A DNA stretch of 64,000 nucleotides. Origin: Neoechinorhynchus agilis. Its lineage: Eukaryota > Acanthocephala. The stretch is taken from the NCBI GenBank assembly GCA_051530055.1, contig CM121341.1:15810001-15874000 (forward strand), in the 5' to 3' direction. This document shows positions 33,268-44,502 of this stretch, piece after piece (within the stretch, counting starts at the first letter, position 1; every line of letters starts with the position of its first letter). The notes beneath the pieces were generated by a model. That model ran no database searches, was not told the origin of the DNA, and saw only the letters and a list, made by a program, of their open reading frames with translations. The translations under genes and the position numbers were made by a program.

Positions 33268-34299
33268 TCATTTATGTAAGGAATTTCTATATATCGTGTG
33301 TCTGCATTCGTTGAAGATCCGATATCCCGATTTTTTTGTAGGTTCCCTTCCGATCATTTGTTGAGTATCTTTCAATGTTCTTAACATTAATTTCTTTGGA
33401 TAGCCACCACTTTTAAATATATTCCATAATCTATCGAGTTCGTTATTGAGGCAATTCAAGTTCGAGCTATATCGGTATGGTCTGATGACTAGTGATTGGA
33501 ATCTCGATAATTTGTATTTGTGTGGTTGAGCTGAGATCCAAGGTACTATTCGATGCGGGACACCCTGTTTGATATAGACCGAGGTTGATGGTAAAAAACC
33601 ACAATCTTCTTTTTCGCATGTCCATTGAATATGGGAATCTTTGTCATTTAGTTCCTGTTGAAGTTGGACAGCTGTCCATCTGTCTTGGTCCAATATGATA
33701 AAGGTGTCGTCTACATATCGACACCAGAATTGTATACCTCTTAACTTGGTCAAATTTGACTCCTCCCAACGTCTCATGTAAAGTTCAGCAAGAACCGGCG
33801 AAAGTGGGCTTCCCATTGCCAACCCATCAATTTGATCATAGTTCTGTCCTTCGAACTCAAAATTATAAAATTTTGTGCAGAAGAGGAGTAATTTCATCCA
33901 GTCGGTAGCTGACAACTTCCATAGTTTATCATTCTCCATAAGTAGTAGGGTGGCAAGTTCGATGGTATCTTCCACTGGTATTCTCGTGAACAGAGATACA
34001 ACATCCGCTGATACCATGATACATGAATCGTTAATTGTAATTCTATTCAGCCGATTGATGAAGTCCACCCCAGAGGTGACAACATTGTCGGAGTTGGGTA
34101 GGAGCCTTTTTAGAAAACTAGCTATCGTTTTGGATAGTTTACAATTGTAGGTTGAATGTTCTGCTACGATTGGTCTAGCTTTCATTGGGGACTTATGTAC
34201 TTTCGCAATGAGATACATCTTAGGTGTTCTCGCATTCACAGATCTTAAATTCTTATAGTCTATCTCAGGTTTGAGCTTCTGTTTCATCAATCTGAGCAT
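33268..34299 (-). mobile_element. Penelope-like element, reverse transcriptase portion
   Basis: Frame of 343 codons starting near AKVHKSPMKARPIVAEHSTY. It has RT motifs in order: DVVSLFTRIPV, GLAMGSPLSPVLAELYM and the catalytic CRYVDDTF. Compared with the related element at 56.7 kb, about 14 residues are missing between CGFLP and STSVYIKQG, an in-frame internal deletion near 33590. The 5' third of the element is not present. Inactive because of the deletion and the downstream frameshift. Confidence 0.88.
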
Positions 34300-34510
34300 G
34301 AAATCATTAAGTTCCTTTTCACGTTTCGCTGTTGGAGAGTTGTCGAGTATCTTGAATTCTTGTCAGTACCTTGGATCTCAGCTCAACCACACAAATACAA
34401 ATTATCGAGATTCCAATCACTAGTCATCAGACCATACCGATATAGCTCGAACTTGAATTGCCTCAATAACGAACTCGATCGATTATGGAATATATTTAAA
34501 AGTGGTGGCT

Positions 34511-35112
34511 ATATTTTTAAGTTTTACTGGCAAGCCGGTATGTTATGATCATTCAATTTTAGACAATCCCTTTCTTGTCCGGCTTATTTATTTAGGCATA
34601 AAGCCAAACCAATTACATCAGAGAAGTGATATAACCACATTGTCTCTGATGCACGGTTAAGAGTTTGTACATTCCTCCGGATCCTCAGATACCTCCAGGA
34701 GGCGGGACTCATCAGTGAGTTTCCTCCCTTCAGCGGTATTTCGTCCCCTTTGGCTGTGCGTCATTGGTGGTAACGGATTCGAACCACTTGAACCCTAATC
34801 GGGATCATGGGCATTAGTCCACTTGACCACCACGACACAACTACGAAATGTCAAAGTCAGCCAGTTCATCGGCTCAGGGATAGCGCCGTGTTCTATATTT
34901 TTAAGTTTTACTGGCAAGCCGGTATGTTATGATCATTCAATTTTAGACAATCCCTTTCTTGTCCGGCTTATTTATTTAGGCATAAAGCCAAACCAATTAC
35001 ATCAGAGAAGTGATATAACCACATAGTCTCTAATGCACGGTTAAGAGTTTGTACATTCCTCCGGATCCTCAGATACCTCCAGGAGGCGGGACTAATCAGT
35101 GAGTTTCCTCCG
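34511..35112. mobile_element. 600-bp insertion with two 217-bp direct terminal repeats
   Basis: Repeats at 34509-34726 and 34893-35111 are nearly identical and flank about 166 bp. The Penelope sequence resumes without loss, and GGCTAT is present at both sides, consistent with a 4-6 bp target-site duplication. The size and architecture resemble a terminal-repeat element in miniature, but the repeats do not start TG or end CA. Each repeat contains a block encoding SLYIPPDPQIPPGGG, similar to the foldback at 25 kb. Confidence 0.7.
34775..34829 (-). other. tRNA-derived sequence inside the insertion
   Basis: On the minus strand a perfect A box (TGGTCAAGTGG, 34829-34819) and B box (GGTTCGAATCC, 34785-34775) are 33 bp apart. 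A T stem and loop can be drawn, but D and anticodon stems pair poorly, so this is a tRNA-derived region rather than a tRNA gene. Confidence 0.5.
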
Positions 35113-35229
35113 GCTATCCAAAGAAATTAATGTTAAGAACATTGAAAGATACTCAACAAATGATCGGAAGGGAACCTACAAAAAAATCGGGATATCGGAT
35201 CTTCAACGAATGCAGACACACGATATAGG

Positions 35230-35945
35230 CACATAAAAAATCAATTGAACATTACAAAACATGTACTATAATTTTCGAATATTTGCGTGGCTGAGAGGCC
35301 TTTTTTGTACAACAGAAACCATTATAAGCCACTTTTCAAAATTAGCACAATTCAAATTTTGAAATATAACCATGAAGCATTACAATTGGTAGAGAGCAAC
35401 CTTATTCGATTCTTAACGATATTTAATTGGAAAACAAATCCAAAGTCGATACCTTGACTTTGTTTGGTCGAGAAAATTCCAGAAAAGTCCCAGGGAAAGC
35501 ACTGCAAGACCAGCGCTGCTATCACATTCCTTTCCATCGTCAGAAAACGAAAGATAGATGCAATTCGATGACTCGGAAAATCGTCGACTCCATTAAATTA
35601 ATTTGTGGTTCAGAATTTATTTTCCTGGGAAACATTTTTCACTCTGGTAAGTCAGAAATTGACGAAAGTTCAAATTTCAACGGAATCGTTTAGAACTCAC
35701 AAAAAGAAACTTTTTCACGAGCATCTTGGGCACACTTTCAGCGCTATAATTATTATGAGTTCCTACAATTATCAATCCTGTTTCATTTGGAACGAGTAAA
35801 TCGATTTTATTTTCTTTGAATGATACATTTATCACAATCTGAAAGTATTCAGAACGAGATGATTTATTGATACTTTTTGAATTCTTGCACTTTGTGTTCA
35901 GCATCACAATAAGAATGCATATGCCTTATTCTGCACAATTCGAAA
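35230..35945. repeat. Inverted third copy of the unit's small-gene segment
   Basis: Reverse complement of 43243-43957 (paired positions sum to 79188) and of the second-unit equivalent near 50267-50980. It starts exactly at the end of the Penelope fragment and ends where similarity to 43243 stops. It carries the unidentified small gene on the minus strand. Confidence 0.9.
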
Positions 35946-36174
35946 AAACGCGGTTGTGCGGTGGAGCTTCATTCCTAAATTTTCTAATGCGATTGTTCTC
36001 CAAACAGCTCTGATTAAACTTATTGGTTTTGTGGCCCTCGATCGGAAGTGATGTCGTTTAGGAATACCGAAACGAGCTATCCATTGGCTGATAAATGCTC
36101 TTGCAACGTGACAATCAAGTTGGTATTATTTAAAGGAATCGCCTTAGGCCATCGAGTATATCGGTATATCACGG

Positions 36175-37310
36175 TTAATAAATGGGTGAAAGTTCTTGTG
36201 ATGCCGGTAACGGACCTACTAAATCTACGTTTTTGAATATGACGTCGGTTCGGTTCATTGCAATCTTTCGTTTTTCTGAATTAAATATGATATCCACGTT
36301 GCGGAGGTTCGAAAGTAGAAAGCGGTGCTCGTATGCGTCTTTGAACCGTTTAGCCATTGGACATCCGATATTTTGACTGAACCATATCACCAATATCCTA
36401 TGATAAACCAGGCCATCGACGTATCTTGTTTTAACCAATTTACGGGTTGCGTTGATTCCAGGTGGGACAGCTGGTGTATAGCCTCGAAAACTCGTTTCGT
36501 CCATCAAATGATGGTACCAACGGTCTATAACGGCCAGTTTGTTGTCACACAAAACAGTTTATCCTGTGCCATTGAAAGGAATTTCTTTCAACTGCAGCGA
36601 AGTATTCGCTAAACGATATGCCTGGATGTTTGATCAGACTTTTAAACTTCTGCCATCGCTTCAAAAATATTCCTTCGGAAATACTGGCTAAATAATCAAC
36701 AGCGGGACAATCCATCGGTAACTTGGTGAGAAAATCTTGTTCACTAATGTGTTCGATATTGGTCTATGAACTCAGATATATTAATTCAAATGTCGTTCTT
36801 GACGACATTAGCTGACCAAAATCCAAAACATTTGACATCGCATAAACTAAAGGTCGATGATCAGTGTAAATCGTAAACGATCTACACTCAACGCAATATC
36901 GAAAATGTCGGACAGCGAGATACATGGCCAGAAGCTTGCTGATCGAAGGTGCTGTACCGTTGTTCAGGTTTACGCAGTTGTTTGTTGAAGAATGTCAGCG
37001 GCTGCCATGAATGGGACACTTTCTGCTGTAGAACAGCGCCAATAGCGAACTCGGATGCATCTGTAATGATAGAGATTGGTGCGTCGGTCACTGAATGTGA
37101 AAGCATCGTTACGTTTGCTAGAGCTGAAGCCATTTCAACTGTCCAAGAAAAACTTCGTAGATTCGTTTTACCAGATAGAGGTTCATCGCCGCTTGGTTTC
37201 AGAGCGGACGCATCAGACGGGCTGCCGAATTGATGAAATTATCACAGTTGTGCAATGGCATGTCTACGCAGTCGTTTCGAATGAGATTTGGATGTTTTGG
37301 AATGCTGAAT
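36175..37310 (-). mobile_element. Decayed Ty3/gypsy retrotransposon fragment
   Basis: Minus-strand frames with several breaks give ISIITDASEFAIGAVLQQK and LTFFNKQLRKPEQRYSTFD, the RNase H region of Ty3/gypsy polymerases, then further downstream VDLVGPLPASQ, the integrase core entry. Stops and frameshifts separate the parts. No long terminal repeats or protease/RT blocks were found. Confidence 0.72.
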
Positions 37311-38866
37311 AACTGGTCAATCGTTACCATGCAAATATTGCATTGCCCGGAACGGTATTGATATTGCCTAAAGCCAATCCGGTGATTTTCAACAATGAAT
37401 CATGTTAAGTTGATTTCTTTTAGTAATCCAATTACTTCAAAATACCTCATGATTCTAGAAACGTTATTTTCAGATTTTCTCATGAGCATTCTCGACGATT
37501 GTATGATTCACTAAACCGAAGGCAATCTACATTTGAATGCTTTCATGAGAAAGGATACATCGTCGAGTTTGTGCTGCGGAAATACATTATCAATAATCAA
37601 AAATTTATTCGGAATTCTTCATGAGGTATTTTAACTTACAAAGTTTATCCAAGATTTATGAATTGCGCTTATGTTCATTAAAATTCATGAAATTTACAAT
37701 ACCGCGGGAATACTCGGGCGGCGGCGATCTTCAATAGTATTGATTGAGCGACAACGAAATTTGCGGCATGTGTCAATATTCGAAAGGTTTTGTTGACCCG
37801 ATTTTGATTGACTGAATGGATTGCAGCTATGGAAGTCACTGCTAACAGGATCTGTCGAAGAGCATTGAAACCCGAAACTGCCATTTCATGAACTACGCGT
37901 GATGTCTTCAGACAAAATCATGAATTTGTTTTTCTGGTCTCTAAAATGCAAGCACTTTCGCGAAGAATTCCATTTCGGAGAAAGTTGCGTGATTTGTGCT
38001 CCGAAATAAAAATGCCCCATGCGCTTCGAATTCTTATTCCTGAGGTTTTCGTGAATCCGAGTGGCTGAAATAATAGAGCCCTTCCCTTAGACGCATTAAA
38101 TTTGGTGGGCAACATTAAATTGATAGAATCATTTGTTACTGAATTTTTAACTTTTCGGGAATACCAGGATTGTTTGGCCCGAAAGTCTACCGCACTAAAC
38201 TGAAATACTCCAAGGCTTCAAAAATTGAACATGATTTAATACTTTTTGCTGGCAAAATAGAGCCCTGAAGTTCGCAGCTTTTCATATTTCCCTTGAGATG
38301 CCGAGACTTAAATATGTTTTAATTGTTGCAATTCCGAGAATTGTTTATTTCTTCGAGAACTTGAGAAAATTTTCGGTTCGGGGGCACAAATCATTTTAAA
38401 TAAGTTTTTTTGAAGGCTATCAGGTCTTCAAAAGAACTCAAAAACATCCGTTTCTTGCTTCGATTGATTGGTGAAGGTCTGGCAAAACCAATGATCCGGT
38501 TAAAATTTTCACGATTTCACCAACCGGATTTGTTTTTGATCGAAGCAACGACATCCTTGCGAGAACTTTGATCTAAGTGAGTCAATACGCATTCTACGCA
38601 GGGGAAATATTGAAATCGTTTATTTGAATTTGTTTCTTGTGTTTGATCAATGTTTCCTAATTGTGCTGTGCAATTCCACCTTAAGGAATTACAATTTCTG
38701 CATTCGTTGATGCTCATCTGAGCCGATTTTTTCAGAGAGTTTCGAGCTAACGGCACTTTGTTAAGAACATGTCAAAGCAAGGTTACTGCCAAACTGACAT
38801 CTGGCTTTATTTTTGCGTACCCAATAAGGGAATCGCACTATCGAAATCTATGCAGACACACGCAAA
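37310..38866 (+). pseudogene. Highly corrupted copy of the kinase gene
   Basis: Short matches to 44740-45885 follow in the correct order (for example AAATTCTTCATGAGGTAT, CATCCGTTTCTTGCTTCGAT, TTTTTGCGTACCCAATAAGG), separated by many extra bases and substitutions. No frame survives. It ends in the same kinase-to-Penelope junction as the tandem units, so it represents a preceding unit of the array. Insertions outnumber deletions, which would suit either advanced decay or unpolished sequence. Confidence 0.7.
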
Positions 38867-39354
38867 ATATAGAAATTCCTTACATAAATGATAGGTGGAA
38901 TTCCAATATAGAAACATTGATCAAACAACTCGATATGAAGAAGGAATGCATTATGTATTCCAAAAGGGGACAAACACTATATTGTTTGTTACAACCTAAA
39001 AGAGTGGACAATATAAACGAGTGCGTCTATAGGATCCCCTGCGTGGACTGTGATCAATCGTATGTAGGAAAAACGAACAATATAAAGAGACGGCTCAACG
39101 AACATCGCAGAACTGTGTCCAGAAAAATGGATACAAGCTCTGCGATTGTACACCACGTGATTGAAAATGATTATCGGATCAATTTTGATGCCACTGACAT
39201 TCTAGCAAAATGTAACAACCGTAGAGACAGAATAACGATGGAGGCCATTTTAATACAAACAACGCGTACATTTACGCACAATAAGGCGGATTACAAACTA
39301 CACCTGCGCCTTCCACCTGATATACGTCTTAAAGGGCAAATGGTTGTAAAGTGA
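38867..39354 (+). mobile_element. Penelope-like GIY-YIG fragment, unit 1
   Basis: Same sequence as the minus-strand element at 32.8-33.3 kb, in plus orientation, from the linker to the GIY-YIG stop. No RT part precedes it; instead the corrupted kinase copy is fused directly to it. The 3' hairpin follows at 39369-39396. Confidence 0.88.
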
Positions 39355-39368
39355 CGTGTTTTAGATAT

Positions 39369-39396
39369 CTGAACAAGGCCCACTCTCAGGCCGAAA
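39369..39396 (+). ncRNA. Hammerhead-like hairpin after Penelope ORF, unit 1
   Basis: CTGAACA, AGGCC..GGCC stem, GAAAA, 15 nt after the stop. Repeated in unit 2 at 46393-46420. Confidence 0.4.
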
Positions 39397-39799
39397 ATTA
39401 ATTAAATTAATCTTTAATTCTTTAATTACGCCAAATATCAATTTAACAATGGCAAATATATATTCAAGTTTTCTTCGTATCGCACTCAAATAAGAGGCAT
39501 ACAGTAACGATGTTCTCTCTATTTTTTACAGAAGTGCGGTAAAAGATTGACGTAAAGGAAAAAATCCTAATAATAATAATTTGTTTAGTGCGCGCAGTCT
39601 GAAAAATCTGCAATATTAAAGTCAAGGATTAAATTTATAGAAAGGGTATAGATAAATTATATCAATTTAATATTCTCGTTGAACCCTAAATTAAGCGCCA
39701 CCCACTTATTATCAGCCACTTTTTTCACATCTATCGTTATGTGTAACCAATAAAGAGAATTTTTATTTCGTTTGAAGATTTTTGAAATTCAATCAATCT
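39397..39799. other. Spacer of tandem unit 1, nothing recognised
   Basis: AT-rich, probably Penelope 3' flank. Repeated at 46421-46823. Confidence 0.4.
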
Positions 39800-40230
39800 T
39801 CATTTCTCGACAATTAACACACTCACCACCTCCCGCCGAATTCCAGCTTTTGTCCTTCCTCGACCGCCCGTTGTACTGCTTGCGAGATATTTTGTCGAAG
39901 GAATACGCCTGCTCTTGAGTCTCCGGTTGCCTCTCTCAATTTCTTCGAGAGATCCTGGAGCAGAGAGAGTGCCGAGCTGCCGAGCGCTCCATACGTCTCT
40001 ACCCCAAAGGGGACAAAATAGTGAGCCTCGATAAGTGAAGATATTTCCGTATTTTCCTCCCTTCCGCTGCACTGGCGGCACCACCGGCGATTTCGAGGGA
40101 GTAGGGGATGTTGCTGGCTGCGAGGGTATCCACACACGTGGCGTCCCTGAGAAGGCATTTGCCCTCCCGCCACGGGAAGACCGAAATTCCATCGGGCCTA
40201 CGGATTGTAAATTTCATTTAGATTAATTTG
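39800..40230 (-). pseudogene. RPDG-type retroelement protein fragment, unit 1
   Basis: Minus-strand frames joined by a frameshift near 40025 give RRPDGISVFPWREGKCLLRD, ATCVDTLAASNIP, then FGVETYGALG and ATGDSRAGVFLRQNISQAVQ. GC content is clearly higher than in the flanks. The diagnostic RGNAA after AVQ is replaced, so the C-terminus is damaged. Same family as 10.7 and 6.9 kb. Confidence 0.65.
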
Positions 40231-40790
40231 GCCACCAGATGATGAGAGAAATATAATGCTCATCCGGTTATACAAATGATAAACTTGTAGTCTTTTTTCT
40301 AAATTTGTTTTTGATACGTTTCATTAAACTGAACCCTCGTTCATCGTCACCCCTAGCGACTTGATTAATGCTACAAATATCTAACATAAACGACAGTTCG
40401 GTCTTCATTCTTCAAAGTTTAGCTCACTATGTCGTGGAATGTATGACTATAACAATTTCAAACTTTTTCTGCAATCAAAAATGTGAAGTTGACATACTGA
40501 TCACAGACTTGAGGTGGCATTTTCATAACACTTTGGTATAAACCATGGAAACTTTGTGATGATACGTTTATACTTTTCATAAAGTTGAACCCTCGTTCAT
40601 AGTCAGCACAATGTCACCCCCATCACACATTTGATTAAACATTCTAAGCAGTGTTTCAATATTTTGCACAAATGAACCTTATTTTAAAGCCAATGTCCAA
40701 GTCTTCTTTATGTTCTACAAGATGCACTCGAAACGTCATTCAGCTCAGTGAGTGTCCGGCGAAATTGTGTATTTTTAAGGTTTGCACAGC
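40231..40790. other. Unit spacer, nothing recognised
   Basis: Includes two similar stretches with GAACCCTCGTTCAT (near 40333 and 40588), suggesting a short internal duplication. Repeated in unit 2. Confidence 0.4.
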
Positions 40791-40794
40791 AGTA

Positions 40795-40960
40795 ATTAAG
40801 GATTGCGTCACATTCCGAGTGGATGTTTTCATTTGTCAATTGGAACCCATAGAATGCGCGAGTTTCAACCACTCACGTCTTTCGCAAAATTCTCGATTTA
40901 TTTGAGAGGCATGAAATTTTGGACACCTAAAGAGTTATTTCACCAATCCGTCTAAAAGCT
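40795..40960 (-). pseudogene. Partial R2 exon 3 copy, unit 1
   Basis: Matches 41941-42070 (start of R2 exon 3 plus adjoining intron) with about 10 percent differences. It is an isolated fragment lying 3' of the complete R2 gene; repeated at 47819-47984. Confidence 0.8.
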
Positions 40961-41225
40961 CAAAGTCGAATGTTTTAAAAGCTTACGTACGAAAAAAAGG
41001 AGCAAAATATTTGGCGTGGTTTGAAGAACAAAAACGTGCTGTAGAAACTGTGATTAACGTTTTGCGTTCACATAATACTAAAACTAATCTATGAACTTCG
41101 CATTTGCGAAGCTGACTCGCAAACTTAGTATCTAAAGATCTCAATGCGGGATGTTGACTTTGTTTAGTGCCTTTTCGCTCTCAATACAGTAAAAATGAGT
41201 ATCATCTTCTATCATAGATTTAAGA

Positions 41226-42633
41226 TCAGAAGTCAGCGTCCAAGGAGAATTCATGTGATTTATCTCCGTGATTTACGTTTGGAAGCAATACTCCAGCTTT
41301 CTGATACTCACCAACTCTTCTCTCGAAAAAATTAGTCTTGCCTTCAATCGATATATTTTCCATGAAATCAAATGGATTTGTCGCATTGTAAATCTTCAAA
41401 GGCAGAACATAACATTTTTCAATTTTATCAAAAGTTCAGCAAACCTTTGGGCATCCCAGATCAATCAATAATCGGTCAGCTACGAAGTCAATATATTGAC
41501 ACATTAGACCAGCGTTCATTCCAATCAAACTATTGGGAATCGCTTCCTTCATAAATTCGTGTTCCACTTCCACAGCGGTAGTGATTATTTCCTTCATTCG
41601 TTCTTGGCTAGGCTTGTATTTTAGATGTCTGAATAGAAGTACCGCAAACTCAACATGCAAACTCTCGTCTCGGCTGATAAGTTCATTGCTAAATGTTAGC
41701 CCGGGCATTAAACCCCTTTTCTTCATCCAGAATATCGCCGCAAATGACCCGCAAAAGAACACACCTTCAACTGTGGCAAAAGCTACCAACCGCTCCACAA
41801 ATGGCAAAGTTTGATCTTTGATGTATCTGATAGCCCATTCCGCCTTTTTGCCTACGGTTTTCATCGTCGAAACTGCATTGAAAAGGCGATCCCGCTCATC
41901 GACTTCCTTTACGTAGGTATCAATCAAAAGACTGTACATTTCTGAGTGGATGTTTTCAATTGCTAATTGGAACCCATAGAATGCGCGAGCTTCTGCCACT
42001 TTCACATCTTTCGCAAAATTCTCGATCTATTTGAGAGGCATGAAATTTTGGTCAATAAAGAGTTATTTCACCAATCCGTCTAAAAGCTCAAAATCGCACC
42101 ATTCAAAAGCTAGCTCACTGAAAAAAGACCAAACTGCTACAAAGCGCATTCTAAAGAACGACTTTTGCAATGGTAAAATCGAAGAATTGAGTATTTCCAA
42201 AATTTGATCCGGACAAAAAACACTCTATTGCGCTAGTAAAAAGAAGCGGATTCGTATCTGATCTTGAGCGCAATACCAGGACGACGGGCAAAATATACTG
42301 ACCAGATTTTCCATTACGATTCCATCAGACGCTGCAAAGAAAGCAAGGACGAATTTCAGGAAATGCTGTTCATCCGTTTTTAGTTGATTCCAATGAGTGA
42401 GATCTTTACTGAGATCCACTTCGGAAACCGTCCAAAACGATGCGACAGCCTGTTTGTACATCGTCCAGATTTCATCGAATTCAATCGGGAAAAGGACAAA
42501 TCGTTTCTCACGTTCAACCAATAAAATCTCTTCTTTGTCATGATCAAGACTCGCATACTAAGAAAAGATGAATGAAGAAATGGACATTGTTTCAATGTAC
42601 CTGAACAGAAGTAAAAGTTCCGTTAGAAGTCAT
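41226..42633 (-). CDS. RRM2: Ribonucleotide reductase small subunit R2, unit 1
   Basis: Four exons join in frame: 42633-42601, 42557-42303, 42026-41445 and 41393-41226, giving 345 residues. Introns are 43, 276 and 51 nt. All class I R2 ligands are visible: Asp in SEVDLSKD, Glu and His in ENIHSEMY with the radical Tyr, Glu in VEGVFF, Glu and His in SRDESLH. The C-terminus is FSLDADF, the tail that docks R2 on the large subunit. The enzyme makes deoxyribonucleotides for DNA synthesis. The N-terminus is short ([11 protein letters not shown] then [10 protein letters not shown]), lacking the longer extension of vertebrate RRM2. The long second intron contains sequence also found at 20.7 and 40.9 kb. 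No frame damage. Confidence 0.92.
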
Positions 42634-43242
42634 CTAAAGCGTTGAGAAAAGGTATAAAAAGTTGAACGATACTTGAACAACGAATGGCTGGCTACGATTT
42701 TACAAAAAAACACTAATGGAATTCATTTGATGTGTAAAATGAGTCGTCAAAGTTTGCCGAGATGTCGACGAGTGACCGACGATGTTTCAGATTCGTGGAT
42801 GAAGTAGTTGGAATGAAAGTTTTTCTCCGTAAACTGAGTGAGAACTAACAAGTAGAGAGCTGTTTCAGCATTTCAGCACAAAAAACGTGCCTACGAGAAC
42901 TGCTAAGACGGTTGATGGTGTTTTAAAGATATGCCAGTGGACTTTTTAGCGGTTATCGATCGGCACGTGAGTCGGATCCGGTGATGAAAGCGTAGAAGTC
43001 TTCCTAAACCTGTTGACTGCCAATCAATCTAAAACACGGAACGGGTAATTGTATACTATTGGAAAAAGGATCAGAATTATTATGATTTTCGCTTTATCAG
43101 TCAAATGTCACCTGAAAGTTTCAAACGTTTCATACAATAACGCTTAAAAACCGCCAAACCAATAAGTTTAAATCAGAAATGTGTTTGGAGGGCTTTTATT
43201 ATTAGAAAATTTATGAGTCAATGGCATTCCGCAACTAGTTTT
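42634..43242. other. Divergent promoter region between R2 and the small gene, unit 1
   Basis: Head-to-head spacer. No specific regulatory element identified. Repeated at 49658-50266. Confidence 0.4.
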
Positions 43243-43283
43243 TTTCGAATTGTGCAGAATAAGGCATATGCATTCTTATTGTG

Positions 43284-43836
43284 ATGCTGAACACAAAGTG
43301 CAAGAATTCAAAAAGTATCAATAAATCATCTCGTTCTGAATACTTTCAGATTGTGATAAATGTATCATTCAAAGAAAATAAAATCGATTTACTCGTTCCA
43401 AATGAAACAGGATTGATAATTGTAGGAACTCATAATAATTATAGCGCTGAAAGTGTGCCCAAGATGCTCGTGAAAAAGTTTCTTTTTGTGAGTTCTAAAC
43501 GATTCCGTTGAAATTTGAACTTTCGTCAATTTCTGACTTACCAGAGTGAAAAATGTTTCCCAGGAAAATAAATTCTGAACCACAAATTAATTTAATGGAG
43601 TCGACGATTTTCCGAGTCATCGAATTGCATCTATCTTTCGTTTTCTGACGATGGAAAGGAATGTGATAGCAGCGCTGGTCTTGCAGTGCTTTCCCTGGGA
43701 CTTTTCTGGAATTTTCTCGACCAAACAAAGTCAAGGTATCGACTTTGGATTTGTTTTCCAATTAAATATCGTTAAGAATCGAATAAGGTTGCTCTCTACC
43801 AATTGTAATGCTTCATGGTTATATTTCAAAATTTGA
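43284..43836 (+). CDS. Unidentified small gene, unit 1
   Basis: The first exon starts at ATG 43284 and reads MLNTKCKNSKSINKSSRSEY, then IDLLVPNETGLIIVGTHNNY and VPKMLVKKFLF, ending at a GTGAGT donor near 43487. A TTACCAG acceptor follows at about 43537-43543. A later open block at 43651-43740 (ALVLQCFPWDFSGIFST) ends at a GTATCG donor-like site. The exon chain cannot be fixed with confidence. Family unknown. Present three times (also 50308 on plus and 35904 on minus), always with the same sequence. Confidence 0.4.
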
Positions 43837-43957
43837 ATTGTGCTAATTTTGAAAAGTGGCTTATAATGGTTTCTGTTGTACAAAAAAGGCCTCTCAGCCA
43901 CGCAAATATTCGAAAATTATAGTACATGTTTTGTAATGTTCAATTGATTTTTTATGT

Positions 43958-44502
43958 GCCTAAAATAGCTAATCCATTAGACAAAATGAATGTTAGTAAA
44001 ATTTTCTCTTTCTAATCGTCATCCTAATTTGTATAATGTCAACACACAGCAGTTGATTGTCCATTTGTAATCCCACTTTAACTTTATTCAAAATTAGTTT
44101 ACAAATTATTGGTTCTATAGAAACGTTATTTTTTCAATTGGATTATTGCATTTTTTCGCATTATGACCAAAATCGCCGAAGACGACGATCGTAGAGTTCA
44201 CTCCTTGGCAGGGGCGAAGAACGTTGATTTATCAGTGCTTTTGAATTTTAAAGCGTACTGTGAACTTGTCGAAAAAAATTTAGTTCCACCGTCCACGTAA
44301 CTTTAGACATCTATTATTTCAAATAATCAAAAATTTATTCGATTCTCATAGTATTTTCGAAAACACTACCAAAGAATTTTCCAAAAATATTTTTCGTCAA
44401 CAGAAAATCACATTTGTTTCTTAATCACTACATCTCGTGCGCTGAAGATGACATCTTCTATAAACCGACAAACGCTTTTGGCATTTACTAAATTCGTTTC
44501 AG
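43958..44502. other. Spacer upstream of kinase, unit 1
   Basis: No gene fixed. Short open stretch ATGACCAAAATCGCCGAAG at 44163 could be a 5' exon of the kinase gene, since the next exon begins directly after a TTTCAG acceptor at 44497-44502. Confidence 0.35.

Larger units (their letters stand above)
34369..35229 (+). mobile_element. Inverted Penelope-like fragment interrupted by a 600-bp insertion
   Basis: 34369-34510 and 35113-35229 together copy, in opposite orientation, the segment of the neighbouring element from PWISAQPHKYKLSRFQSLV to the TCTTCAACGAATGCAGACAC linker. The two elements thus stand head to head. The fragment stops at 35229 against the inverted segment; its natural continuation (ATATAGAAATTCC onward) is found 3.6 kb away at 38867. 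Confidence 0.85.

Noticed and set aside
34700-34730. CTGATGAGTCCC on the minus strand as a hammerhead ribozyme
   Set aside because: No GAAA strand follows at the right place, and the second repeat copy reads CTGATTAG.
34740-34880. A complete tRNA gene on the minus strand
   Set aside because: A and B boxes are excellent, but D and anticodon stems do not pair and the sequence lies inside a mobile insertion; kept only as tRNA-derived.
41436-41450. Frameshift at the end of R2 exon 3
   Set aside because: The apparent stop after PKVC is intronic: AAG followed by GTTTGC is a phase-0 donor, and exon 4 resumes with [13 protein letters not shown].
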